In this document: piece by piece, positions 42,808-51,937 of the stretch | Layout: each line of letters starts with the position of its first letter | Numbering within the stretch: position 1 is the stretch's first letter | Assembly (NCBI GenBank): GCA_947627595.1 | Contig: CANQWQ010000001.1 | Coordinates: 62,001 to 126,000 of the forward strand | DNA length: 64,000 bases | Reading direction: 5' to 3' | Source of the DNA: an uncultured Clostridia bacterium | GTDB lineage: Bacteria > Bacillota > Clostridia > TANB77 > CAG-508 | Translations under genes and position numbers: made by a program | The notes under the pieces: model-generated | Databases searched by the model: none | The model's input: only the letters and a program-made list of their open reading frames with translations | Told to the model about the DNA's origin: nothing

Positions 42808-45800
42808 CTATTTTATATAATTATACGAATTATCTTTTTGATTTGGATTAAATCTACAAATTGCTTTGTATTCACAAAATTTACACCCTGTATTTTGCTT
42901 ATAACTATAAGGCTTTATATCAATTTTTCCATCAAGAATTTCTTTAGATATATCTTTAATTATCTCTTGCACTTTATTTTGCATCTCTTCAAACTCTTCT
43001 TCATTTAAAACTTTAGACTGTTTTGAATAAGATCCATCTTTATTAAATCCTACTGGAATGATATCTGATGTAGCCCCAGCTGCCAAGCTATTATCCATCA
43101 TTTTAACAACATCAACATTTGCTAAAACTACACCTTTCATCTTAAAGTTTTTCTTAATCTCTGATTTAATATCTTCTTCACTTAAATTCTGGTTTCCGCT
43201 TTTTAACTTTAATTTACTATCAATAAGTACAGAATATAAAATTCCAGCTGGATCAAAATTATCTTGTTTACAAACCGCATCTAAATAAGTAATAAGCTGA
43301 ATTTGAAGGCCTGCTTCAAACAAATTCATATCAAGATTTTTAATTCTAGATTTATAATCTATAATTCTAACATATGTTTTATCATCAATTTTTCCAATAT
43401 CAAGTCTATCAATCTTTCCATCAATTTGAACTTTTCTGTCATCACCTAAATCAACCATGATAGAGTTATATTTTTTGTTTGTTCCAAATTCGACTTCATG
43501 GCCATAAAGTTCAAATTGGCTATTTCTCAATGTATAAACAATATATGAAATTGATTCTAAAGTTACTCTTTTTAATTTTCTAGTTAAAGCTCTAAATTTT
43601 GCAGTGCTTGAAAAAATGTAATATCTAGATGTTTGAAGTAAATCATCAATAATTTTATTAACAATCTCTTTTATTTGTTCATCTGAAATCTCTTTTACAT
43701 TTAAAGATCTATTTTCTATTTCAGAGAAAAATGTATCAATTACTTCATGCATAAAGCTTCCAGTTTGGAAAGATTGCATTTTAAATTCTTCTTTTTCTTT
43801 AAGTTTTAAACCATATTGTAAGTGAAATGCAAATGGGCAATTCCTGTATTGTTCTAGTTTTGAAACACTTCCTCTAAATCTTCTTCCATATAACTTTTCA
43901 ATATTTTCTTTTGAAATATTTTCAGAATTATTTGTGTAATTTTCAGCATCAAGCACTTTTTGAAATTTTGATTTTTGATTTTTATAATAATAGTTTAAAA
44001 CAGTTTTCCATTCATCTGTTAAATTATTTCCATCTAAAAATTCTTTGTAAACCGCAATACTATCGTCAAAAGTAGCAATCTCGTTTGTAACAAAATAATC
44101 TTTTTTGATTATATCACTATTTTCTTTTAAATTTGGAAATAGTCTTTTAATCTTTTTAATTAAAATTGATTGTCTCAAACTCTTTCCATCTCTATCTTGT
44201 GAGCAATATGATAAATATAATTTTTGACTGGCAAGCATCAAAACATTATAAATCTCAAAATTGTTTTCATACATAAGATCTAATGATGTTTTAGCAAGTT
44301 CAATATTTGCATCTTTTAAATTATTTCTGTCATTATCATTTAAAAATCCTTCGAACTTGTTTACCATTGGAAATATTCCATCATTTACTCCAACTATAAA
44401 ACAAATTTTAATGTCACTATTCTTTGAACGCTTGCTATCACCTAAAACAACTTGATCTTGAGTAACAGGAATTGTTCCAAGTTCACTTTCACTAAAACCA
44501 ATTTGAAGTAAATCTTTATATTCCTCAAAACTCATTTTTTGATTTCCAAATATTGAAACTATATTATCTAAAACACTTGTAAATATCTTGTAACTAGTAT
44601 TATATTCATTACTAATTTCTATATTTCCAATTTTATTTAGTTTCTCATTTAAAATTACATTTATTTTATTTTTAATAACAAAATCATAAACATTTTTAGT
44701 AATTTCTTCTGCTGTCTTATTTTTAGAAATCTCATCTTTAAATTCTTTTAAAGGCTCTATAATTTTCTTTCTAATTTCTTCTAATTCTTGTTCTTCAAGT
44801 TTATTTTGAGAATCATATTCAAAAGGTTTTAACCATTTATAATTTTTAATTCCCCATTTTCTACAATAATTTTCAAATAAACTTAATTTTTCTTCATCAA
44901 TATTCTCAATTAGTCCAAGTTTTATGTAATTAAAAACTGTTTCAAATGACCAGTTTTTAGCGAAAATATCAATAATAGATAAAATATATTTTATAAGTAA
45001 ATTTTGGCTTAAATCTTTTTTATCATCAACAAAAATTGGAATATTATATTTTTCAAAAATTACTTTAGCTTCTAAGTTATATGAATCTAAATCATTTGAA
45101 ATAATAGCAATTTCGTTATATCTATAATTTTCTTCTTTAACAAGTCTTAAAATTTCATTTGCAACATATTCTAGTTCAGAATATGAATTATTTGCTAAAA
45201 ATAGTTTTAAATTTTCTGGAGTTTTATCATATGGCTTAACTGGAACCATTGAGCTCCAAGCTTTTTCTAAATATTTTAAATCTTCTGATTTTAATTTAAA
45301 ATTTTCTTTTAAGCAAACTTCCTCAGTTTCTATTTTATTATCATTTGCGATTTTGATTAATTTATTTGAAAAAACTTTATTAAAATAAAAAATATCTTTA
45401 TCTTTTTCTAGTGGTTCTAAATTATCTGAATTAATCGCAACTGTAACTGATTTTGCTTTTTTCAATATACTTTCAAAAACATTATATTCTTGTGGTGTAA
45501 ATCCTAAAAAGTCATCAATATATACTATTGAATTTTCAAAGAACTCAGCTTCTAAAATTTTAGGACTAATAATAGTTAAAATGTCATTTTCATCAATAAA
45601 ATTTCCTTGCAATTTTTCTTGATATTTTTTATAAATCAATTTAATATCTTCAATTTTTAATCTTGTCAAAGTGTCTGAAATTTCGGCATTATCTAAAATC
45701 TCATTAGTTATATTATGTTTTTTTAGCTCTGTAATCATATTTGAAACAATATCAATATTTTTATCAGATTTTCCTAAAAAATTTAAATTATCTTTTTCTC

Positions 45801-46089
45801 TTGTTAAAATATCATATATTATCATTGCTTTGCTAGAAGAGTTGATTGTAACTAAATCATCTCCACCAACTTCGTCTAAAATTCTTACAGCTAATCTACT
45901 TAATGTCAAAACTTGAAGATTTAAGCTAGAAGTAATTTTCAAAAAATCAAATAATTTTTGTTCTGTTTTTAAATTGCTTTGCTCTGGAACAATTACAAAT
46001 ACTTTTTCATTATCAATATTTGACTTTATATCTTGATATAAATAACTGCTTTTTCCTGTTCCGCTTTTTCCATATACAAGCTTTAACAT
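42808..46089 (-). CDS. addB: ATP-dependent helicase/nuclease subunit B (AddB)
   Basis: 1093 residues. Walker A GKSGTGKSS at the start (residues 7-15), UvrD-like middle, and a C-terminal RecB-like nuclease with an iron-sulfur cluster: Cys in QYRNCPFAFHLQYGL and the closing CKFCEYKAIC. DYKSRIKNLD is the nuclease motif. With AddA, it resects double-strand breaks and degrades linear foreign DNA. AddA is not in the window, although it is usually adjacent. Start after AAAGGAGTTACTT. Confidence 0.9.
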   Translation of the reverse strand: MLKLVYGKSGTGKSSYLYQDIKSNIDNEKVFVIVPEQSNLKTEQKLFDFLKITSSLNLQVLTLSRLAVRILDEVGGDDLVTINSSSKAMIIYDILTREKDNLNFLGKSDKNIDIVSNMITELKKHNITNEILDNAEISDTLTRLKIEDIKLIYKKYQEKLQGNFIDENDILTIISPKILEAEFFENSIVYIDDFLGFTPQEYNVFESILKKAKSVTVAINSDNLEPLEKDKDIFYFNKVFSNKLIKIANDNKIETEEVCLKENFKLKSEDLKYLEKAWSSMVPVKPYDKTPENLKLFLANNSYSELEYVANEILRLVKEENYRYNEIAIISNDLDSYNLEAKVIFEKYNIPIFVDDKKDLSQNLLIKYILSIIDIFAKNWSFETVFNYIKLGLIENIDEEKLSLFENYCRKWGIKNYKWLKPFEYDSQNKLEEQELEEIRKKIIEPLKEFKDEISKNKTAEEITKNVYDFVIKNKINVILNEKLNKIGNIEISNEYNTSYKIFTSVLDNIVSIFGNQKMSFEEYKDLLQIGFSESELGTIPVTQDQVVLGDSKRSKNSDIKICFIVGVNDGIFPMVNKFEGFLNDNDRNNLKDANIELAKTSLDLMYENNFEIYNVLMLASQKLYLSYCSQDRDGKSLRQSILIKKIKRLFPNLKENSDIIKKDYFVTNEIATFDDSIAVYKEFLDGNNLTDEWKTVLNYYYKNQKSKFQKVLDAENYTNNSENISKENIEKLYGRRFRGSVSKLEQYRNCPFAFHLQYGLKLKEKEEFKMQSFQTGSFMHEVIDTFFSEIENRSLNVKEISDEQIKEIVNKIIDDLLQTSRYYIFSSTAKFRALTRKLKRVTLESISYIVYTLRNSQFELYGHEVEFGTNKKYNSIMVDLGDDRKVQIDGKIDRLDIGKIDDKTYVRIIDYKSRIKNLDMNLFEAGLQIQLITYLDAVCKQDNFDPAGILYSVLIDSKLKLKSGNQNLSEEDIKSEIKKNFKMKGVVLANVDVVKMMDNSLAAGATSDIIPVGFNKDGSYSKQSKVLNEEEFEEMQNKVQEIIKDISKEILDGKIDIKPYSYKQNTGCKFCEYKAICRFNPNQKDNSYNYIK

Positions 46090-46114
46090 AAGTAACTCCT
46101 TTCTAAAAAATTTA

Positions 46115-46143
46115 GGGAAAATTTTATTTCTAAAAATTTTCCC
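46115..46143 (-). terminator. Terminator of the transglutaminase-like gene
   Basis: GGGAAAATTTT pairs with AAAATTTTCCC; on the minus strand TAAATTTTTT follows. Confidence 0.75.
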
Positions 46144-46150
46144 TTACATT

Positions 46151-47362
46151 CTAATAATATGAATTTCCACTAATTTCCGGATAACTAAATTCTCCATTAA
46201 CTACAATATATCCATCTTCTTGGTGTGAACTATAAAATGTATCTGAACCTCTTAAGAAATAACTATATCTTAAATCGTTTGTTAATATTCCGCTTCCACC
46301 TATTATAATTGGGTCATCCCAAGTTACATCAACTGCATACCATTTTCCATCAACTAAAACATCATTCCATGCATGACTTTCAGTATTTCCAGTAGAGTTT
46401 TGAGCCATTCCACAAACTTCTACACATGAGATTCCAACTCTATCTAAAATATATTTAAAAGCTTTAGCATATCCATCACAAACAGCAAGCTTATTAACTA
46501 GAGCTCCATAAATCGTGTGTGATGAACTAGTTTCATCATTTGATGTATCATAAACAATATTATCAATTAAGTAATTGTGAACTTGTAAAACCTTTTCAGC
46601 TGTAGAACCATATAAAAGTGAATCTATTTTATCTAATTCTTTTTGAATATTTGTCTCTGCCATAAAAACGTCTTGTTGTGAATTAAATCCTTCTAATAGA
46701 TAGCTATTTTCCCCATCAGGGCCTATTGAAATTTTATATGTTGTTCCCATAAATGTAGTTGTTGATTCTGTAAACATATACATTTTAGTAACATCTAAAT
46801 AAAAGATTTCGGGGTGATCTAATAACATAGCATTTATTGATAATTGAAAAGCGTCTTTCAAAACCTTTTCACCATTTTCTGTATGTAATAAATCATTAAA
46901 TGTTGTTCCAAAATCAATTGAATATGTTCCTGTTTTTAAATTATCTAGATTTGAATATAATCTACTATAAAAAGTCTTTCCATAATCATCTAGTTGTGTG
47001 TAAAAGAAACTATTGTCTGTTACATTATAAGTAGGCTCAACAATTTCGTTTTCTTTATTTAATATTTTATTTATTTCATCATAGTCTATTTCATTTTTAG
47101 TTTCTTCAGTTTGCACAACTGGAATTTTTGTTGTATCTTCTGTAATTTTATTTTCAGCATTTAATCCAGTTGCTTGATAATCTGGATAATAAACTTCTTG
47201 ACCTGCACCTAAAGTTCCAACAGATTTTGAAAGATATTTTTTTAAACTAAATCTTTCTGGTAACTTTATAATTCCAGCTAAGTCTAAAGAAACTGTTATG
47301 CAAATAATAATTACAGCACAAACAAATAATGTTAGAAAAATTGAACCTGATCTTCTTCTCAT
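46151..47362 (-). CDS. Membrane-anchored transglutaminase-like protein
   Basis: 403 residues: short basic start, one membrane helix (about 8-27), a Glu/Thr-rich stretch (to about 110), then a transglutaminase-like domain with Cys295 (AVCDGYAKAF), His330 (ESHAWNDV) and Asp345 (WYAVDVTWDD). Extracytoplasmic; members act as proteases or cross-linkers. Target unknown. It precedes addB with a terminator between. Confidence 0.85.
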   Translation of the reverse strand: MRRRSGSIFLTLFVCAVIIICITVSLDLAGIIKLPERFSLKKYLSKSVGTLGAGQEVYYPDYQATGLNAENKITEDTTKIPVVQTEETKNEIDYDEINKILNKENEIVEPTYNVTDNSFFYTQLDDYGKTFYSRLYSNLDNLKTGTYSIDFGTTFNDLLHTENGEKVLKDAFQLSINAMLLDHPEIFYLDVTKMYMFTESTTTFMGTTYKISIGPDGENSYLLEGFNSQQDVFMAETNIQKELDKIDSLLYGSTAEKVLQVHNYLIDNIVYDTSNDETSSSHTIYGALVNKLAVCDGYAKAFKYILDRVGISCVEVCGMAQNSTGNTESHAWNDVLVDGKWYAVDVTWDDPIIIGGSGILTNDLRYSYFLRGSDTFYSSHQEDGYIVVNGEFSYPEISGNSYY

Positions 47363-47377
47363 ATTTTTCCTTTCTTA

Positions 47378-48241
47378 TTAGCTACTTCTTCTGTGATAAA
47401 ATAAATATTGTTGAGCTAATCCTTGATATCCTAAAAATTTTTCTTTTGCAATCTTTTCTATTTCTTTTTTATTTACCTTTTCTTCATTTTCATTATGAAT
47501 ATAAAGTTCATTCATAACACGTCTAACCCAAACATCAATTGGAAAAACGTCAAATCTTTTCATACTAAATAATAAAATACAATCTGCAACTTTTGGTCCA
47601 ACTCCATCTAAGCTCAAAAGTTTTTCTCTCATCTCATCTGTATTCTCAATTTTCTTAAAACTATCTATATCAAACTCTTTTGATAAAATTTTTCTAGTTG
47701 TATTATAAATTCTTATATCTCTAAAGCCAAGTCCTAATCCTCTTAAGTCTTCTAAGCTGGCCTTTTCTAAAGCTTCTGGAGTTGGAAAACTATAATATAT
47801 ATTTCCATTCCATTCAATTTTCTCTCCGTAATTTTGAGACATTTTTTCTATAATCTTTTTAATTCTAGGAATATTGTTATTTGCTGAAATTATAAATGAA
47901 ATAATGGTTTCCCATAAATCTTGATTTAAAATTCTGATTCCTTTTCCAAATTTTGTAGCAATTTCTAAATTTTCATCAATCTTAGAAAGCTTTTCTTTTA
48001 ATTCATCATAATTTCTATCTAAGTCAAAATAATCTCTAATAAGCTTTTTAAAATCAGCTTTAGAACTTCCAGAAAAAACAATTTTATTTCCGTCTTTTTT
48101 GACATTTATAACTGAATTTTTAGCAACCCCTGTATAACTTCCGTTAGGCTGTTTATCCCATCTAAAGCACTGACCACATTCAAAAATATCTTCTAATTCA
48201 AATGATTCTTGATTTTCTATTTCATAAATTTGATTACTCAT
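47378..48241 (-). CDS. ogg: 8-oxoguanine DNA glycosylase (OGG1-like, HhH-GPD)
   Basis: 287 residues. N-terminal OGG-N domain (ECGQCFRWDKQPNGSY), then the helix-hairpin-helix GVGPKVADC with catalytic Lys217 and Asp236 in FPIDVWVRRV. It excises 8-oxoguanine from DNA as a bifunctional glycosylase/lyase. No C-terminal iron-sulfur Cys motif. Fifteen bases from the transglutaminase-like gene; may share an operon, although the functions are unrelated. Confidence 0.9.
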   Translation of the reverse strand: MSNQIYEIENQESFELEDIFECGQCFRWDKQPNGSYTGVAKNSVINVKKDGNKIVFSGSSKADFKKLIRDYFDLDRNYDELKEKLSKIDENLEIATKFGKGIRILNQDLWETIISFIISANNNIPRIKKIIEKMSQNYGEKIEWNGNIYYSFPTPEALEKASLEDLRGLGLGFRDIRIYNTTRKILSKEFDIDSFKKIENTDEMREKLLSLDGVGPKVADCILLFSMKRFDVFPIDVWVRRVMNELYIHNENEEKVNKKEIEKIAKEKFLGYQGLAQQYLFYHRRSS

Positions 48242-48292
48242 TATTTTACCCTATTTCATTTTATTATAAAAGTTTATTTTTATCAATGGAAA

Positions 48293-49129
48293 TTATTTAT
48301 AAATTCCAATTTTTCTCATATAATTTTTATAACCATTGTCAATATCAGACCATATCTCGATTTCATCATCTAAAATTTTGTAATCTAATTTTTCACCTGA
48401 AAGTTTTTCATAATTTCTAATAATTGGTTCTTTATATTCTTTTGGAAGTCTACCAATTATTCTACTAACATCAAAATATTTATTACCAAAGCCACCGAAT
48501 CCAAAATCTATAACTGCTGATATATGGTTATTTTCATCAACTATAATATTTCCTGGATTAAAATCTCCATGCACTAAGCAATTATTTTCTTTCTTTGAAA
48601 AATCACTATATTTCCAAAATTTCTTACTATCTTCATCTAAATGAAGCTCAATTAATTCATTTAAAAAATCAACTAAATTTAAACCAATATTATTGCAAGT
48701 AAAAATATCATCTTTTTTAAATTTCAAATTATGTAATTGATTCATAAAATCAGCAATTTCATAAGAAATATTTTCTATCTCATTACTATTTAAATCGTCC
48801 ATTTTTTCAGTTAATGCAACACCTTGAATCTTTTTGTGCATACTAAAAAAACGATTATCATCATTTTGAAGTTTCAAATTTGAAGTTGTATATGTAGTTT
48901 TTCCATTTATATATTTTGCAAATTCACAATCTTTAACTATTGTTCTAATCCAAAAATCATCTCTTGGGAATCTAAAAAAATAGCTCTCTCCACTATCTGT
49001 TTTGGCTTCATAAACAATATTGGTCCAACCAGTAGAAATCAAATTTAGATTTGTTACTTTCTCATTAGGAATTGATTTTTGTATCATATTAGCAAAATCT
49101 TCATCAGGCACAAAATATTTTTTTATCAT
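48293..49129 (-). CDS. Aminoglycoside/choline-kinase-like phosphotransferase
   Basis: 278 residues. Kinase-like fold with HGDFNPGN at 187-194 and VIDFGFGG (Asp208) as metal ligands; N-lobe with EAKTDSGESYFFRFP. Substrate unknown. It is distinct from the shorter one at 2415, and sits next to a DNA glycosylase gene. Confidence 0.82.
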   Translation of the reverse strand: MIKKYFVPDEDFANMIQKSIPNEKVTNLNLISTGWTNIVYEAKTDSGESYFFRFPRDDFWIRTIVKDCEFAKYINGKTTYTTSNLKLQNDDNRFFSMHKKIQGVALTEKMDDLNSNEIENISYEIADFMNQLHNLKFKKDDIFTCNNIGLNLVDFLNELIELHLDEDSKKFWKYSDFSKKENNCLVHGDFNPGNIIVDENNHISAVIDFGFGGFGNKYFDVSRIIGRLPKEYKEPIIRNYEKLSGEKLDYKILDDEIEIWSDIDNGYKNYMRKIGIYK

Positions 49130-49198
49130 AAACTATTTCCTTTTATTAAACTTGTTTTACATTATACTATTAAACTAAGCTTTTTTCAATCAATTTAA

Positions 49199-49229
49199 TA
49201 AAAAATCTAGCAAACCACTAGATTTTTTT
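49199..49229. terminator. Bidirectional hairpin upstream of tRNA-Gln
   Basis: AAAAAATCTAG pairs with CTAGATTTTTT, with T runs on both strands. It insulates the APH-like gene from the tRNA. Confidence 0.65.
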
Positions 49230-49263
49230 GTTTGTTTATGCTAAAATCTTTTTATTGAAATAT

Positions 49264-49339
49264 TCGGGTGTCGCCAAGTGGTAAGGCATCGGACTCTGAC
49301 TCCGACATTTCGTTAGTTCGAATCTAACCACCCGAGCCA
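49264..49339 (+). tRNA. tRNA-Gln (anticodon CUG)
   Basis: Acceptor TCGGGTG/CACCCGA, D arm with AAGTGGTAAGGC, anticodon stem TCGGA/TCCGA with loop CTCTGAC (anticodon CTG), T loop TTCGAAT, discriminator G and encoded CCA; 76 bases. Second Gln isoacceptor of the window (the other, UUG, is at 16417). Cassette 2 follows about 80 bases later. Confidence 0.94.
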
Positions 49340-49340
49340 A

Positions 49341-49391
49341 AAAATAAACCATACAAGTATTGAAATATCAATATTTTGTATGGTTTATTTT
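49341..49391 (+). terminator. Terminator after tRNA-Gln(CUG)
   Basis: AAAATAAACCATACA pairs with TGTATGGTTTATTTT, with an inner ATATTG/CAATAT stem, and T run. Confidence 0.8.
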
Positions 49392-49417
49392 TTTAATTTA
49401 ATGCAATACTAATGCAA

Positions 49418-49446
49418 TTGAAAAAACGTTAAATTTGTGATATACT
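49418..49446 (+). promoter_or_regulatory. Sigma-A-type promoter of cassette 2
   Basis: TTGAAA (49418-49423), 17-base spacer, TATACT (49441-49446). The leader contains a hairpin AAAGCGA/TCGCTTT before AAGGAGG. Confidence 0.75.
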
Positions 49447-49501
49447 TGAATTTGAAAGCGAGTGACATCGCTTTTAGTTTCAAACAAGGAGGTGTTTTTA
49501 A

Positions 49502-49831
49502 GTGTGGAAATGGTTGCGGCAAAAAATTAACCCGTATCATCTAACTCCACATTTCCCTCATGAGTCATTATTCACTATGAAAGTACACGGCATCAAATTC
49601 CAAGTGTGCTCTCTTGATTTTGAACTTAATGAGGAGGACGCACATCGAATCGTTGGAATCACCATCGATGAGATGAACTGTAAGCAAGACGAAGGCCATA
49701 TCATGGATCGCATTTTTACCGAAATCGAAGGCTTCTTAGCAATCGGAATTGCTCATCATCACAATGAGTGGCTTATCGAACTCTCCTGTGATCCAAACCT
49801 TCTTGGACTCGGACCGGTTAGCAATTATTAA
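49502..49831 (+). CDS. Cassette 2: small soluble protein, GC-rich, GTG start
   Basis: 109 residues from a GTG at 49502 (AAGGAGG 10 bases upstream). Start MWKWLRQKINPYHLTPH; a His-rich HHH near 90-92 (IGIAHHHNEWLIEL) and ends LLGLGPVSNY. No membrane segment or signal peptide. Composition is visibly richer in GC than the neighbours. Codon 6 is CGG. It has its own promoter and a GC-rich terminator and lies alone downstream of a tRNA gene. No family recognised. Confidence 0.7.
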   Translation: MWKWLRQKINPYHLTPHFPHESLFTMKVHGIKFQVCSLDFELNEEDAHRIVGITIDEMNCKQDEGHIMDRIFTEIEGFLAIGIAHHHNEWLIELSCDPNLLGLGPVSNY

Positions 49832-49878
49832 AAGGCTGCTTTTAATCATCGGTCCGGTGGGCACTAGGCCCAAAACAA

Positions 49879-49905
49879 GGGGTGTCTATCTTCGATAGGC
49901 ACCCC
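49879..49905 (+). terminator. GC-rich terminator of cassette 2
   Basis: GGGGTGTCTAT pairs with ATAGGCACCCC (one G-U) around CTTCG, followed by GCTTTTTAT. The UUCG-type loop is not seen in the host terminators here. Confidence 0.88.
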
Positions 49906-49910
49906 GCTTT

Positions 49911-50978
49911 TTATATTTCTTCTTCATCATCTTTGAATTCTTTATATTTTTTCAAAGGTTTTACTTCAATTTTTCCTGGTTGACATTTTATATCTTGCTC
50001 TATTTTTACATCAACATCATAATCATCTTTTAATTTTTCAATATTTTTTCTCTTATAACCCACAACATTGTTTATATCTTGTGGATTTACTCTTATTTCA
50101 ACTTCTTTTATATTTATATTTATCTTTTTAATTTTGTCAATAATTATGTCATAATAAATACTAGATTCAACAAGTTGTCTAAAAGCTTCATGATATGGAC
50201 CTGCAACTACTTCACTTCCCTCTTTTTCAGGGCTACAAATAGTATCTGTAGTTTGAAGTCCAATTCTAATTACTTTTATTTTTTTACTATTAAAATAATA
50301 TGTAATTTCTTTACATCTTTCAATAGCTTTTTCTAAATCTAATGGCTCATATTCGCCATCTTTCATTTCTTTTTCAAGTTCAGTTCCTTTAATAACAAGA
50401 ACTGGATAAATTCTAACAATTTTTGGTTTTAATTTTGCCAAATCTTTAGCTGTTTGTAAGTCATCTTTTTCACTACTATCTTGCATTCCAATCATCATTT
50501 GATGACCCAATGTAAATCTATATCTTCTAATTAATTTTGAAGCTTTTTTAATATCATCAAAAGTATGACCACGTTTAGCCTTTTTCAAAACATAATCATT
50601 TGTAGATTGGCAACCAAGTTCAATAGTTTTAACTTTATATTTTTTTAATCTCTTAAGTGTTGGTTTATCAATATAATCAGGTCTTGTAGAAATTCTTATT
50701 CCATCAATTTTCTTTTCTTTAATATAATCAAAAGCTGCTCCTAATAGTTTGTTTTGAGTTTCTACATCAATTCCGGTAAAGCTTCCTCCGAAAAATGCAA
50801 CTTCTTTATATGTATCTTTTTCTTTAAAATTACTTAAATAATAATCTATTATATCTCTAACATCATTTTCTGTTACTTGCTTTTGTTGTCCACTAATTTT
50901 AGTTTGATTGCAAAAAGTGCAATCATTAGGACAACCTAAATGTGGAACAAATATAGGAATTATATATTGTTTTTTCAA
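49911..50978 (-). CDS. Radical SAM protein (Elp3-like N-terminal domain)
   Basis: 355 residues from a TTG at 50978 (AGGGGG upstream). The iron-sulfur motif is CPNDCTFC (Cys16, 20, 23) after FVPHLG; then FFGGSFTGID and RISTRPDYID. It resembles the radical SAM/Elp3 group commonly encoded next to rnc in clostridia; it lacks the acetyltransferase domain. The reaction is unknown. It lies directly downstream of rnc (18 bases). Confidence 0.82.
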   Translation of the reverse strand: MKKQYIIPIFVPHLGCPNDCTFCNQTKISGQQKQVTENDVRDIIDYYLSNFKEKDTYKEVAFFGGSFTGIDVETQNKLLGAAFDYIKEKKIDGIRISTRPDYIDKPTLKRLKKYKVKTIELGCQSTNDYVLKKAKRGHTFDDIKKASKLIRRYRFTLGHQMMIGMQDSSEKDDLQTAKDLAKLKPKIVRIYPVLVIKGTELEKEMKDGEYEPLDLEKAIERCKEITYYFNSKKIKVIRIGLQTTDTICSPEKEGSEVVAGPYHEAFRQLVESSIYYDIIIDKIKKININIKEVEIRVNPQDINNVVGYKRKNIEKLKDDYDVDVKIEQDIKCQPGKIEVKPLKKYKEFKDDEEEI

Positions 50979-50996
50979 ATTTAGTACCCCCTATTC

Positions 50997-51678
50997 TTAT
51001 TGCTTAAAATTTTCTAATGCAATTCTTGCAGCATCCATTTCAGCAAGTTTTTTACTTTTACCATTTCCATATGAAAGTAATTTTCCATTACATTCTAATT
51101 TAGCTTCAAATGATTTATTGTGATCTGGACCAGTTTCTTTTGTAATTGTATAGACAATATCTACATCTCCATGTACTTGCAATTTTTCTTGTAAAACTGT
51201 TTTATAGTCTTTGTCACCAACATGTTCAGTAGAAACTTTTAATATATCGTCAAAATTGTCAATTATAAATTTTGAAGCTGGCTCTAATCCACCGTCTAAG
51301 TAGATTGCAGCAATGACAGCTTCGACACTATCTGCCATAATTGCTTTTTTTAAAGTATGGTTAGAAGTTTCACTTTTTCCTAAAAATAAGAAATCACTAA
51401 AATTATGCTTTCCGAGCAACTTCAAACAAGCTGTTCTCACAAACTGTTGCAGCCCTAACTTTAGTCATTTCTCCTTCAGCTAAATTTTCATATTCTTTAA
51501 ATAATTTTTCGCTAATTACAAATTCTAAAATACTATCTCCTAAATATTCTAGTCTTTCATTACTTTTTGTATTATTTTCATATGCGTAAGAAGTATGTGT
51601 TAGCGCATTTTCAAGAAGATTTTTATCTTTAAAATTATATCCTATTTCTTCTTCAAATTTTGATAAATCAATTTCCAT
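50997..51678 (-). CDS. rnc: Ribonuclease III, one +1 shift at CGG
   Basis: Joined product of 226 residues. Part 1 (ATG 51678) has NERLEYLGDSILEFVISE, the RNase III signature, and stops soon after ...FEVA; part 2 resumes KHNFSDFLFLGKSE and contains the second active-site Glu region (ILADSVEAVIAAIYLDGG-like: MADSVEAVIAAIYLDGG) and the C-terminal double-stranded RNA-binding domain. The joint reads GCT CGG AAA GCA. Skipping C at CGG gives Ala-Gly-Lys-His; alternatively an extra G after AAA would give Ala-Arg-Lys-His, which fits other RNase III enzymes as well. It processes rRNA and mRNA. Confidence 0.85.
51412..51414 (-). other. Zero-frame CGG at the rnc frameshift
   Basis: Codons read GCT CGG AAA GCA TAA; a +1 shift at CGG gives GCT GGA AAG CAT AAT. 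The least certain of the five sites, because an Arg at this position plus one extra G two codons later would also fit. Confidence 0.6.
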
Positions 51679-51805
51679 GTTTTGGTCTTTAAAGTCCTTC
51701 CTTCCGTAAATATATTTATATTATACCTTATTTTCCAATTTTTTCAAGCCTTTTAACCTATTTGTTATGTTTTTGATAAAATAAACCAGTATTTTTTAGG
51801 AAAAC

Positions 51806-51834
51806 TTTACATAATTCCATTTTTTTGATATAAT
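51806..51834 (+). promoter_or_regulatory. Sigma-A-type promoter of cassette 3
   Basis: TTTACA (51806-51811), 17-base spacer, TATAAT (51829-51834). The leader has a hairpin TTGAGTC/GACTCAA (51843-51864). Confidence 0.75.
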
Positions 51835-51937
51835 TATATTGCGTTGAGTCGAGGGGTTGACTCAATCGATGTACGTAGTAGGCAATTTTTGCGTTTCCCT
51901 GCAAATGTGTTTGGGAAAAGAAAGTGAGGTTGAAAAT

